Shown piece after piece: positions 52,962 to 60,728 of a DNA stretch of 64,000 bases (positions within the stretch are counted from its first letter, which is position 1; each line of letters begins with the position of its first letter). This DNA comes from Onthovicinus sp900555545 (GTDB taxonomy: Bacteria; Bacillota; Clostridia; Oscillospirales; Acutalibacteraceae). The notes under the pieces were generated by a model. It searched no databases, was not told the DNA's origin, and saw only the letters and a program-made list of their open reading frames with translations. The position numbers and the translations under genes are program-made. Location: the NCBI GenBank assembly GCA_949296915.1, contig CASFPX010000007.1, forward strand, positions 1 to 64,000, read 5' to 3'.

Positions 52962-52989
52962 TTTATACCTTAAATCCCCGTCAAATCAA
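52962..52989 (-). promoter_or_regulatory. promoter of aldo/keto reductase unit
   Basis: Minus-strand TTGATT, 16-nt spacer, TATAAA, 35 bases before the GTG start and just behind the small-RNA terminator. Confidence 0.45.
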
Positions 52990-53035
52990 GAGCTTTTTCC
53001 CGATATGGCCCAGTCAGCACTAAAAATCCTGCCAC

Positions 53036-53102
53036 AAAAAAATCCCTACTCGGTAAGAACCATAAGCAGGGATTCCGGGAATTTGTCGTCGTACGGAACG
53101 AC
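53036..53102 (-). ncRNA. candidate small RNA of about 67 nt
   Basis: A complete small transcription unit on the minus strand. The promoter TTGACA-17-TAAAAT (53109-53137) is followed at the expected start by a short hairpin (GTCGT-TCCGT-ACGAC, 53088-53102) and a 10-nt single-stranded AAATTCCCGG-like linker. A terminator stem follows (AATCCCTgCT ... AGTAGGGATT) with seven or more T (53036-53042). There is no reading frame or ribosome site inside, so it looks like a trans-acting or structural RNA. I cannot match it to a named family. Confidence 0.6.
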
Positions 53103-53108
53103 TCTATT

Positions 53109-53137
53109 ATTTTAAATCATTTTTCGCCTTGTGTCAA
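53109..53137 (-). promoter_or_regulatory. promoter of the candidate small RNA
   Basis: Minus-strand TTGACA (53132-53137), 17-nt spacer, TAAAAT (53109-53114). Confidence 0.65.
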
Positions 53138-53367
53138 GATCTCAATGCATAAATTTATGTGCAAATCATATTTAAATTATATTAATTGTTTAAAATAATA
53201 ATATATTAAGTCCAAACGACTTATTCGAAATAATATCATACAGGAAGTTTCTGTTGTTTTGAGGCAATATCCTTTTTCGTAACTCAATTATATCGTATTT
53301 TTCGCGACTTTCAAGATGTGAACAGCATTGTTCAGATTTTTATCAAAAGTGTTCACACCCCCCAGAT
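53138..53367. other. AT-rich gene-free stretch with TGAACA palindrome
   Basis: No reading frame is credible. It holds the inverted repeat TGAACA-GCAT-TGTTCA at 53319-53334 and a further half site GTGTTCAC at 53349-53356, which could be a protein-binding site. No clear promoter was found beside it. Confidence 0.45.
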
Positions 53368-53393
53368 AAAAAGGGCACGGTCCGCCGCGCCCT
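53368..53393 (-). terminator. terminator of the HTH gene
   Basis: AGGGC-A-CGG, a 4-nt loop, CCG-C-GCCCT, then TTTTTA on the minus strand, about 20 bases behind the stop. Confidence 0.72.
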
Positions 53394-53414
53394 GATCAGA
53401 TCATATATGGACAT

Positions 53415-53852
53415 CTACTCCTCCAGCAGCGTCCGGCAATCGTGGTCGTACAGGAGATCATCTGTCTGCTGCACGGTATAATGGTGATTAAGTGCATAGC
53501 CTATCACGGAATCCCGTACCACGCGCGGGTAAAGGGCAGGCTTCTCGCCACAGGTCAGCAGCCTGTTCGCCTCTTCCATCGTCATCCCTGCCGCAATGGC
53601 AATGCACAGCAGTTTATCCCGCTCCGCACGGCGCACGCCGGAAAAAATTTGATAGGCGTAGATCTGATTGAGACCGCTCCGGCGGATCACCTCAGATTTT
53701 TTCAGTTGTTTACCAGCCAGGTAACGCTCCAGGAACGCCTTCACACTCATGGGACAAAAATTTCCCTCGTTCTCCCTCAAATAAGTTTCCAGATCATCGC
53801 TCTGCTTCAGATCGTTTTTCATCTCCAGCGTTGTTTTACTATTTTGCGCCAA
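53415..53852 (-). CDS. XRE-like helix-turn-helix protein
   Basis: A 145-residue cytoplasmic protein. The middle (about 35 to 95) is a lambda-repressor-like HTH: FLERYLAGKQLKKSEVIRRSGLNQIYAYQIFSGVRRAERDKLLCIAIAAGMTMEEANRLL. The C-terminal 45 residues (RDSVIGYALNHHYTVQQTDDLLYDHDCRTL) form a second small helical unit. The start is a TTG at 53850-53852. It is transcribed away from the membrane Ser/Thr kinase gene; the two promoters overlap face to face. The sequence suggests a regulator linked to that kinase, either as its target or as the repressor of the pair; this is inference. Confidence 0.8.
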   Translation of the reverse strand: MAQNSKTTLEMKNDLKQSDDLETYLRENEGNFCPMSVKAFLERYLAGKQLKKSEVIRRSGLNQIYAYQIFSGVRRAERDKLLCIAIAAGMTMEEANRLLTCGEKPALYPRVVRDSVIGYALNHHYTVQQTDDLLYDHDCRTLLEE

Positions 53853-53870
53853 TGTCTCTCCCCGCCTTAC

Positions 53871-53899
53871 TTGTCAAATCAAAAATTCCCATTTATAAT
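53871..53899 (+). promoter_or_regulatory. promoter of the Ser/Thr kinase gene
   Basis: TTGTCA at 53871-53876, 17-nt spacer, TATAAT at 53894-53899. It overlaps the opposing promoter at 53897-53925, so initiation on one strand should hinder the other. Confidence 0.65.
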
Positions 53900-53925
53900 A
53901 TAACAAACGCAACATTGAAATTCAA
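53897..53925 (-). promoter_or_regulatory. promoter of the HTH gene
   Basis: Minus-strand TTGAAT (53920-53925), 17-nt spacer, TATATT (53897-53902). Its -10 shares bases with the -10 of the kinase promoter. Confidence 0.6.
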
Positions 53926-53944
53926 GAGGAAAGGGGCAAGGCAT

Positions 53945-54979
53945 GTGGATCAGAGGGATTATCTCGTCTTGCGGACACTCTCGGACACGGAACTCGGATG
54001 TACGCAGCTTATCCAACTGCCCGGCTCCAACCAGCTCTACATTTACAAGGTAATCGCGCGTGAGACAACCGTCTACGCCGCACTGCGCGGCTGTGGGCTG
54101 GATGGGATTCCTAAAATCTATTGGACGAAGTCGGGGGATGGCAAAACCGAGGTGCTCGAGGAATTTCTAAACGGCAAGACCTTGGAGGAATATGTCCGCT
54201 TGAATGGCCCCATATCCGAGGACGAGGCCAGGCGTATCCTGGTCGAGCTGTGCCGGATCCTGATGCCGCTCCATCAGCGGGGAATCATCCATCGCGACAT
54301 TAAGCCGGCCAACATTATTCTGACCCCAAATGGTTCCCTCTATCTGATCGACTTTGATGCAGCGCGCCGGTACAGCGCATCGGAGGAATCGGACACGGTA
54401 CTCCTGGGCACCAAGGGCTATGCCGCACCCGAACAGTACGGCTATGCCCAGACGGACTGCCGCTCTGATATCTATGCGCTTGGTGTGACTGTCAACAGGT
54501 TGATGACGGGCTGCGTGCCGTCGGAAAAGCTGGCCTCTGGCCCACTAGGACCCATTCTGCGCAAATGCACCCAGCTCGACCCCTCCGACCGGTATGACGG
54601 CTGCGGCGAGATTCTCGCTGAGCTAATCCCACCGCAGGGCCCCTGTATTCCGGCGGAGGCTGTCTTTGTCCCCTCTTTATCGCTCCGGCGGGAGTGGTGG
54701 CGGCTGCTCATCCTGGGATTTTTTGCGATGGTCTTCTTTTTTATAGAATTCGAGCACCCGCCCTTTACCTTTGACATGCTCTCCGAGTACTGTCTTGATC
54801 TGGTGATCTTGATTCCACCTGCGGCCTATCTGTTAAATGTGGCCGCCGTACGCACCTGTCCGCCGCTGCGCAGCTTTCGCACGCGCTGGCGCAGGATCTT
54901 GTTCGGAATCGTTTACTTTGCCGCCTGGTTTGCCGTCCTCATGTTTATCTCAGCAATTCGCTCCTGGAATCTCATTTAG
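53945..54979 (+). CDS. membrane serine/threonine protein kinase
   Basis: A 344-residue protein: an N-terminal Hanks-type kinase domain of about 240 residues, then three membrane helices (WWRLLILGFFAMVFFFIEF, LDLVILIPPAAYLLNVAAV, ILFGIVYFAAWFAVLMFI) and almost no outer domain. Kinase landmarks are YIYKVI (ATP lysine), VLEEFLNGKTLEEY (hinge), GIIHRDIKPANIIL (catalytic loop), LIDFDAAR (DFD instead of DFG) and GTKGYAAPEQYG (activation end). The glycine-rich loop is poor (LSDTELGCTQLIQLPGSN), but the essential catalytic residues are kept. It differs from the PASTA kinases of cell-wall control. The GTG at 53945 is chosen because the promoter lies in the longer frame. A zinc-ribbon membrane protein follows. 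Confidence 0.88.
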   Translation: MDQRDYLVLRTLSDTELGCTQLIQLPGSNQLYIYKVIARETTVYAALRGCGLDGIPKIYWTKSGDGKTEVLEEFLNGKTLEEYVRLNGPISEDEARRILVELCRILMPLHQRGIIHRDIKPANIILTPNGSLYLIDFDAARRYSASEESDTVLLGTKGYAAPEQYGYAQTDCRSDIYALGVTVNRLMTGCVPSEKLASGPLGPILRKCTQLDPSDRYDGCGEILAELIPPQGPCIPAEAVFVPSLSLRREWWRLLILGFFAMVFFFIEFEHPPFTFDMLSEYCLDLVILIPPAAYLLNVAAVRTCPPLRSFRTRWRRILFGIVYFAAWFAVLMFISAIRSWNLI

Positions 54980-55062
54980 CTGCGTGCATAATACTTCCCT
55001 CGAAATATGTGTTATAATTCAGCTATAAAGATCCATTTTAAACATAATTGGAGGGTAAGAAA

Positions 55063-55779
55063 ATGAAATGTCCATCCTGCGGTAAGGAAAATAGCGATCA
55101 AACCGCCTACTGCGCTGCGTGCGGCGCGCCGCTGAGTCCGGCGCCACAGCAGCCGGATTACCAACAGGCGGCCCCACAGCAGCCTGTCTATCAGCAACCT
55201 GTTTATCAGCAGCCGGCGCCAGCCCCTCAGAAGAAGAGCAAAAAGGGCTGCGGTATCGCCGCCGGCATAGTCGCCGCAGTTGTTGTGGTGGTTGTGATTA
55301 TCATCGCCGCGCTCGGCGGTGGGGACGATGCGGACAGCGGAGAGGCAGGCAACGGCAACAACAGCACGCCCCCTGCCAGCGCACAGACTGGCGGCGATCA
55401 GATCCAACAGGGGAAAGGCACCTTGGGCGATTACACAATCGAGATCAAGGACGCCACGCTTACTGAAGATTACTCCGGAGATCCGGCGCTCGTTGTGACC
55501 TATGGTTTTACAAACAACTCGGACACGGAGCAGTCCTTTATGGTGGCCGTATCGGATCAGGCATATCAGGAAGGCGTCCAGTTGCAGACCACTATTTCCG
55601 CCCTGGGGAGCGACATCGACACGAGCACACAAATGAGCAATATCAAGCCGGGGGCCTCCATCGACGTGACCGCTATCTACGGCCTATCCAACACGACCTC
55701 CGACGTTGAGATTGAGGTCAGTGAGTTAATCTCCCTGAGTGACGCAAAGGTAGTCAAAACCTTTAGCATTGCACAATAA
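55063..55779 (+). CDS. zinc-ribbon, membrane-anchored DUF5067 protein
   Basis: A 238-residue protein. The N-terminal 22 residues are a zinc ribbon (CPSCGKENSDQTAYCAACG). A Gln/Pro/Tyr-rich linker with PQQPVYQQP repeats follows, then one membrane helix (IAAGIVAAVVVVVVIIIAAL). The extracellular C-terminal domain is of the DUF5067 type (YTIEIKDATLTEDYSGDPALVVTYGFTNNS...), an immunoglobulin-like fold common in Clostridia and Lactobacillales. The ATG at 55063 has GGAGGG seven bases ahead. It lies about 80 bases behind the kinase gene and has its own TATAAT (55013-55018). Zinc ribbon proteins beside such kinases suggest a shared envelope-signalling role, unproven. Confidence 0.85.
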   Translation: MKCPSCGKENSDQTAYCAACGAPLSPAPQQPDYQQAAPQQPVYQQPVYQQPAPAPQKKSKKGCGIAAGIVAAVVVVVVIIIAALGGGDDADSGEAGNGNNSTPPASAQTGGDQIQQGKGTLGDYTIEIKDATLTEDYSGDPALVVTYGFTNNSDTEQSFMVAVSDQAYQEGVQLQTTISALGSDIDTSTQMSNIKPGASIDVTAIYGLSNTTSDVEIEVSELISLSDAKVVKTFSIAQ

Positions 55780-55789
55780 ACCCTAACTT

Positions 55790-55821
55790 AAAAGGGCGCA
55801 GCTTCCACTGCGTCCTTTTTT
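55790..55821. terminator. bidirectional terminator between DUF5067 and WYL genes
   Basis: AAAAGG-G-CGCAG ... CTGCG-T-CCTTTT with T6 on the plus side and TTTT on the minus side. Confidence 0.78.
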
Positions 55822-55840
55822 AATGCCTGAAATTTTCTTT

Positions 55841-56833
55841 TTACTCCGTCTGATACTGCCCCGCCACAGCGTGCAGCCGGCTGACATACATTTTGCGGGC
55901 GCGCTCCGGTGCGATCAGTTCGACATCCGTGCCAAAGCCAAACAGCCAGCCATAAAACTGGGGACTCAGCTCCACCGAAGCCTGCATCAGGAACCAGCCG
56001 TCATTCTGGTTGACAATCAAAACATCTCTACCAAAACGATCAATCATCACTCCGGCCAGGGCCGCCCGTACGCGCAGGGTGACCGTGTTGCGTTCACCGC
56101 CGAACATCCCAAATAGCGCAGCAGAATAATCGGCCAGGTTCAGGGTTGCAAACACATCGCCCCCCTCACGCAGCTGATTCTCCCGCTCGATCCGTTCCAT
56201 TTTATCCACCCGGAAGTGCTTGATAGACTCCTGCTGTGCATCATAGGCAATCAAATAGTACTTTTCGTCGTTCCACATCAAGGTGTAAGGGCTGACCCGA
56301 TAGCGCTCCCCGTTGTGGCGGTACACCTTCTCCTTATTGACGTTATAGTCAAAATAGTCAAAACTGAGCTGCCTGTCCGCAAGGATCGCCGTGTTGATCT
56401 CATCAATATTATAATAAATACTCTCGTTCATGGTACGGATGCGGTTGGGAACGTAGACATCACGCCCGAGCTGCTCCGCCTGATACCGGCTTGCCAGCCC
56501 GCCCAGCTTGCCCGCCAGCTGAGCGCTTTTACGTTGTGTGATAAAACGGGAGGAGTAGACAGCGTCTACCAGCAGCCGCAGCTCTGCCATCTCAAAAGGA
56601 CGCGAGAGCAGATAATAGCCCCCGTTCCGGCCCCGCTTGCAAACGATGTCCAGCCCAAAGCGGATTAGCGCCTCAATATCCGAATAGATACTCTTACACT
56701 CCGCAGTAATTCCATGCTGCTTGAGCTGCCGGATGATCTCATCCGTATTGACCGGGTGCTCCCCGTCGGACTGCTCAGTCAGGATCCGCGCGATATATAG
56801 AATTTTTAATTTTTGGTTCCGATCCTTTGCCAT
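55841..56833 (-). CDS. WYL-domain transcriptional regulator
   Basis: A 330-residue regulator. The first 75 residues are a winged helix-turn-helix (KILYIARILTEQSDGEHPVNTDEIIRQLKQHGI, then a recognition wing ending NGGYYLLSRPFE). The centre is a WYL domain (RVSPYTLMWNDEKYYLIAYDAQQESIKHFRVDKMERI) and the end a WYL C-terminal extension. WYL domains are thought to bind nucleic acid or small ligands and often control stress or defence genes. GAGGATG precedes the ATG. It diverges from the histidine kinase gene with 80 bases between, so it could act there. No defence genes are nearby. Confidence 0.9.
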   Translation of the reverse strand: MAKDRNQKLKILYIARILTEQSDGEHPVNTDEIIRQLKQHGITAECKSIYSDIEALIRFGLDIVCKRGRNGGYYLLSRPFEMAELRLLVDAVYSSRFITQRKSAQLAGKLGGLASRYQAEQLGRDVYVPNRIRTMNESIYYNIDEINTAILADRQLSFDYFDYNVNKEKVYRHNGERYRVSPYTLMWNDEKYYLIAYDAQQESIKHFRVDKMERIERENQLREGGDVFATLNLADYSAALFGMFGGERNTVTLRVRAALAGVMIDRFGRDVLIVNQNDGWFLMQASVELSPQFYGWLFGFGTDVELIAPERARKMYVSRLHAVAGQYQTE

Positions 56834-56913
56834 GGGACCACATCCTCTCTTTTAAAATTCTATCACATATGGTATACTAACTGCAATAGATTCTGTTGCG
56901 GGGAGGCGATCGT

Positions 56914-58428
56914 GTGACCGTTAAAAAAAGGCTGATTATCTCGAACGTGCTGGTGATCGTGCTCTCGATCGTTTTTATCCTGCTGGTTTTCTTTGTCACG
57001 TTCCTTGCCTTTTTCGGTGTGCTGGGGATCACGGTTCGGGATATTGAACAGAGAAACGGCATCGCCAACAATATCCAGACCTTTACCGTCCACCGGATCG
57101 ACCGCTACTGCCGTGAGGACGAGATGGAAAAGAAGGAAGAGATCGCCAGAAAGTTACAGGAGCAGGTGGGCGGTTTTGGGTTTCACTCCCGCTTCATCTG
57201 TGATGGTACGACAATCTATGATACCCTGGAAGGCCCGGAACTCCAGTTGCTGGATAAACATGAGGCGCTTTTAAGCTCTGGCCGTGCGTTATCCGCTGAA
57301 ACAGACGAAGCAGCCCTGGTTCACTATGACGCAACGGTCCGTGGTGTCCGCGTCCAATTTGACGCTGTACGCATCTACGCCACCCAGGAAAACCCCGGCG
57401 GTTCGGCAGTCGATTCCAGCGAGGTCTCGCGCTATGTAGAAATCTACACATTGCTGATCCTGGTATGCGCTGTTATCGCAATCTTTATTTCCAGTGTCTT
57501 CATCTCAACCAAAACCTCCCACTCGATCACAAAACCGCTTGATCTGCTGCGCAAGGGATCCCAGGAGATCAAAAACGGCAATCTGGACTACAAGATCTAT
57601 TACAGGGGAAAGGGCGACGAATTTGAACACGTCTGCTCCGACTTTGACGATATGCGCCTGCGGCTAAAAAGATCCGTGCAGATGCAGATGGACGCGGAGC
57701 GCCAGCGCAAGCAACTATATGCCGGGATCTCGCACGACCTGCGCACACCGCTGACGGCAATCAAAGGATATGTGGAGGGACTGCGCGACGGTGTGGCCAG
57801 CACGCCGGAGATGCGTGAAAAATACCTGCGCACCATCTACCAAAAGGCCTGCGATATGGACAACCTGGTGGACCGTCTGCTCCTATTCACCAGGCTGGAC
57901 TCCGGTAAGTTTCCCTTTAAATTTGAAGACGTCTCCTTCCAAAAATATCTTAATGGATTTTTGGCGCAGCGGCGTGAAGATTACAGGGCGCTGGGGCTGG
58001 AACTTGAGTTTGAGGACCACCTCTCCGGGGACGAGATTGTACGGATGGATATACAGGAGTTCAACCGTGTTCTATCCAACATTCTGGATAACAGCGTCAA
58101 ATACAAATCCGATGCCAGCGGCGTGAGCCGCGTGGCCGCCCGTACGGATGGGGAACGGCTTCTTCTCTCCCTGCACGACAACGGGCGGGGAGTGGATCAG
58201 GCCGATCTGGATGATATTTTCACCGACTTTTTCCGGACCGACCGCGCCCGTAAAAATACGGGATCCGGCAGCGGACTGGGGCTCGCCATCTGCCGGCACA
58301 TCATTACTGCCCACGGAGGCCGCATCCACGCGGAGAGCGAAAACGGGCTAAAAATCATCATTGAACTCCCCTTCAAGCGGGAACAGACAAGGAGTGAAGA
58401 TACCCATGAAAAAAATTCTGATCATTGA
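56914..58428 (+). CDS. sensor histidine kinase
   Basis: A 504-residue membrane sensor. Membrane helix 1 (VLVIVLSIVFILLVFFVTFLAFF), an outer domain of about 140 residues, membrane helix 2 (LILVCAVIAIFISSVFIS), then HAMP (ITKPLDLLRKGSQEIKNGNLDYKI). The HisKA domain has AGISHDLRTPLTAIKGYVEG (phosphorylated His) and the ATPase domain has LSNILDNSVKYK, LSLHDNGRGVD and GSGSGLGLAICRHI. All catalytic boxes are intact. The GTG at 56914 has GGGGAGG at 7-nt spacing. Its end overlaps the response regulator start by 23 bases, so the pair is coupled. The signal is unknown. Confidence 0.95.
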   Translation: MTVKKRLIISNVLVIVLSIVFILLVFFVTFLAFFGVLGITVRDIEQRNGIANNIQTFTVHRIDRYCREDEMEKKEEIARKLQEQVGGFGFHSRFICDGTTIYDTLEGPELQLLDKHEALLSSGRALSAETDEAALVHYDATVRGVRVQFDAVRIYATQENPGGSAVDSSEVSRYVEIYTLLILVCAVIAIFISSVFISTKTSHSITKPLDLLRKGSQEIKNGNLDYKIYYRGKGDEFEHVCSDFDDMRLRLKRSVQMQMDAERQRKQLYAGISHDLRTPLTAIKGYVEGLRDGVASTPEMREKYLRTIYQKACDMDNLVDRLLLFTRLDSGKFPFKFEDVSFQKYLNGFLAQRREDYRALGLELEFEDHLSGDEIVRMDIQEFNRVLSNILDNSVKYKSDASGVSRVAARTDGERLLLSLHDNGRGVDQADLDDIFTDFFRTDRARKNTGSGSGLGLAICRHIITAHGGRIHAESENGLKIIIELPFKREQTRSEDTHEKNSDH

Positions 58429-59107
58429 GGACGACGAGAGCATTGCAGAACTCGAGCGCGACTACCTGGAGGCCAACGGCTTTGAGACGGAGATCTGCGT
58501 CAATGGCCAGGCGGGCTATGAACGCGCGATGGCGGAGGAATTTGACCTGGTGCTGCTGGATGTGATGCTGCCCGGGATGGACGGCTTTAACATCTGCCGG
58601 GGCATCCGGGAGGAAAAGGAAACCCCGATCATCATGGTTACCGCCAAGAAAGAGGACATTGATAAGATCCGCGCGCTGGGCCTTGGGGCGGACGATTACA
58701 TGGTCAAGCCTTTCTCTCCGGGCGAGCTTGTCGCGCGGGTCAACGCCCACATCTCCCGGTATGAGCGCCTGACTTCACTCGACCGCAACGGGAACGGCAG
58801 CCCGATTGTGATTGGAAATCTAAAGATCTTGCCCAAAGAGTGGCGGGTATATGTCAACGACAAGCCGGTCAAGTTTACCACCCGGGAATTTGAACTGTTG
58901 CTCTTTTTAGCCTCCAATCCCAACATTGTCTTTTCCAAAGAGACGCTGTTCGACCGTATCTGGGGGATGGACGCCATTGGAGATACCTCCACGGTCACGG
59001 TGCACATTAACCGCATCCGGGAAAAAATAGAGGCAGACAGCACCAAACCGCGCTTTATTGAGACGGTCTGGGGTGCAGGATACCGATTCAACATCCCAAA
59101 TTCGTGA
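58406..59107 (+). CDS. OmpR-family response regulator
   Basis: A 233-residue response regulator. The receiver has the acidic pocket (IEDDES), phosphoacceptor Asp in LVLLDVMLPGMDGF, and the switch residues MVTAKKE and VKPFSPGEL. The C-terminal winged helix is of the OmpR/PhoB type (RVYVNDKPVKFTTREFELLLFLASNP, IWGMDAIGDTSTVTVHINRIREKIE, VWGAGYRF). The ATG has AAGGAG upstream inside the kinase gene. Partner of the kinase encoded just before. The target genes are not visible, though the acyltransferase-like gene downstream is a candidate. Confidence 0.97.
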   Translation: MKKILIIEDDESIAELERDYLEANGFETEICVNGQAGYERAMAEEFDLVLLDVMLPGMDGFNICRGIREEKETPIIMVTAKKEDIDKIRALGLGADDYMVKPFSPGELVARVNAHISRYERLTSLDRNGNGSPIVIGNLKILPKEWRVYVNDKPVKFTTREFELLLFLASNPNIVFSKETLFDRIWGMDAIGDTSTVTVHINRIREKIEADSTKPRFIETVWGAGYRFNIPNS

Positions 59108-59140
59108 TACGGTATTAAAAACCGTATAATTTGGTTTTTT
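59107..59140 (+). terminator. terminator of the two-component system
   Basis: ATACGGT, a 7-nt A-rich loop, ACCGTAT, then AATTTGGTTTTTT. The T run is shifted by a few bases, so strength is moderate. Confidence 0.55.
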
Positions 59141-59242
59141 ATAATTCATTTTATTTTCATCGATGGTTCATATTTTGTTTCAAATATGATGTTATGATTT
59201 TCTCCGTTGTAAATCAAAAGATTCCATCGGAGGGGATCCATT

Positions 59243-60178
59243 ATGAAATATTCATCCTGTAAAAACGAACCCAGAGAGCGTCAGATTTTTGACATTCAGC
59301 GTAAAATCGTCGCCCACATGACGACCGAGTCCTGGCGGGAGATTCCGCACGTTGCCTATGTATACGAGCCGGATGTGACAAAGTTCTTTGCCGAATTCCA
59401 AGCGATGAACAGGGATGGCTCCCGGGAAAAGAAAGTTACCTTTAACACACTGATGCTGCGCACGATCGTGGAGGGGCTGAAGGCGGCACCCGCCATGAAT
59501 TCCCACCTGGCGTTTAATCCATTCTTTGTTACGGGGGAATTTGATATCTACGATAATATCGATATCACTATGCCCTATATGCTCCCGAGCGGTCAGATGA
59601 TGACCGTCAACCTGCGCGGCTGCGAGAGCCGTTCCCTTGACAACTTATCTGCTTACGTGGAGCACATCGGCCATAAAATCGAAAAAACCAATATGGATCA
59701 GGCCATGTATGACGTCTCCATGGAAAAATCCCTGCTGGAGCTCAAGGAGCTGAAACTCGCTTCCCTGGCTGGCCGCCTGTTGGGCGCAAAGCTGGGCCGC
59801 AACCGGATCCGGCTGCTCAAGGGACAGGAGAAGAAGAACTACTACAAAATCCCGTCACAAGACCGTATCACAAAGGAAGATCTGCGCCCCGGTACCATTA
59901 CGGTATCCAACCTCGGCTCTCTGAACCGGGACCTGAGCGGCCATGTGGCGCTGTTGGAGATTATTCCTCCCCAGTGTGTGGCCATCGGCATCGGCGCTGT
60001 GACGGATGCTCCCGGTGTGGTGACGGACAAAACTGGCAAAAAGACGATTGAGGTCGTCAAAAAACTGCCCATGACAATCGCCTTCGACCACCGCGCGCTC
60101 GACTTCGACGCCATTATCCCCTTTACCAAACGGTTAGAAGAGATCTTTGCAAATCCCGCTATTATCCGCACGTGGTAA
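59243..60178 (+). CDS. stand-alone 2-oxoacid dehydrogenase-type acyltransferase domain
   Basis: A 311-residue protein made only of the catalytic domain found in E2 acyltransferases of 2-oxoacid dehydrogenases (chloramphenicol acetyltransferase-like fold). The end has the catalytic motif FDHRALDFDA, matching HxxxD, and TITVSNLGSL matches the conserved E2 strand. The start RKIVAHMTTESWREIPHVAYVYEPDVT is also E2-like. Lipoyl and E1/E3-binding domains are absent, and no E1 or E3 genes lie nearby, so it is not part of a normal complex. GGAGGGG stands nine bases before the ATG. An insert of about 50 residues around KLASLAGRLLGAKLGRNRI is basic and helical. Acyl acceptor unknown. Confidence 0.85.
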   Translation: MKYSSCKNEPRERQIFDIQRKIVAHMTTESWREIPHVAYVYEPDVTKFFAEFQAMNRDGSREKKVTFNTLMLRTIVEGLKAAPAMNSHLAFNPFFVTGEFDIYDNIDITMPYMLPSGQMMTVNLRGCESRSLDNLSAYVEHIGHKIEKTNMDQAMYDVSMEKSLLELKELKLASLAGRLLGAKLGRNRIRLLKGQEKKNYYKIPSQDRITKEDLRPGTITVSNLGSLNRDLSGHVALLEIIPPQCVAIGIGAVTDAPGVVTDKTGKKTIEVVKKLPMTIAFDHRALDFDAIIPFTKRLEEIFANPAIIRTW

Positions 60179-60202
60179 ATTTCACCTCAAGGAGGAATCC
60201 TG

Positions 60203-60700
60203 TTGAATATTATTCTGATCGGTATGCCTGGCTGTGGTAAGAGCACCGCCGGCGTTCTGGCTGCCAAGGCCATGTGCATGCAGTTTATCGACACCGACCT
60301 GTTGCTGCAACGGGCCGGTGGTGCGAAACTACAGCAGATCATCAACACAAGAGGGCTCGACTTTTTCCTCCAATTGGAGGAGGAAGTCCTCTCCACCCTT
60401 TCCTATGAAAACTGCGTGATTTCCACCGGCGGCAGCGCCGTCTACTATGAACACGCAATGGAGCACCTGCGCTCGATCGGAAAAGTAGTCTATCTGCGCC
60501 TGAGCTACGATCAGATGCGCCGCCGGATCCGCAACCTGGAGACACGCGGCATCGCCATGAAAGCTGGGATGACGCTGCGCGATATGTACGAGGAACGCAG
60601 CCCACTATATGAAAAATATGCCGACTACACCATCGACTGCGGGAGCGGTACGGTGGAGGAGACAGTGGCGCAGATTTGCAGCTGTGTGGAGCAGGCCTAA
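60203..60700 (+). CDS. shikimate kinase-like P-loop protein
   Basis: A 165-residue P-loop kinase resembling shikimate kinase. The ATP loop is GMPGCGKSTAG, the acidic DTD motif follows (FIDTDLLLQRAGG), and a GG motif is in VISTGGSAVYY. In true AroK the region after the second helix reads FRxxE, with an arginine that binds shikimate. Here it is FFLQLEEE, without the arginine. So the fold is clear, but activity on shikimate is doubtful. The start is a TTG with AAGGAGG upstream. It lies 24 bases behind the acyltransferase gene, and the next gene starts 28 bases later, so the three are probably one transcript. Confidence 0.8.
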   Translation: MNIILIGMPGCGKSTAGVLAAKAMCMQFIDTDLLLQRAGGAKLQQIINTRGLDFFLQLEEEVLSTLSYENCVISTGGSAVYYEHAMEHLRSIGKVVYLRLSYDQMRRRIRNLETRGIAMKAGMTLRDMYEERSPLYEKYADYTIDCGSGTVEETVAQICSCVEQA

Positions 60701-60728
60701 TCCACTCGCGTTAAAGGAGTTTACTGCA

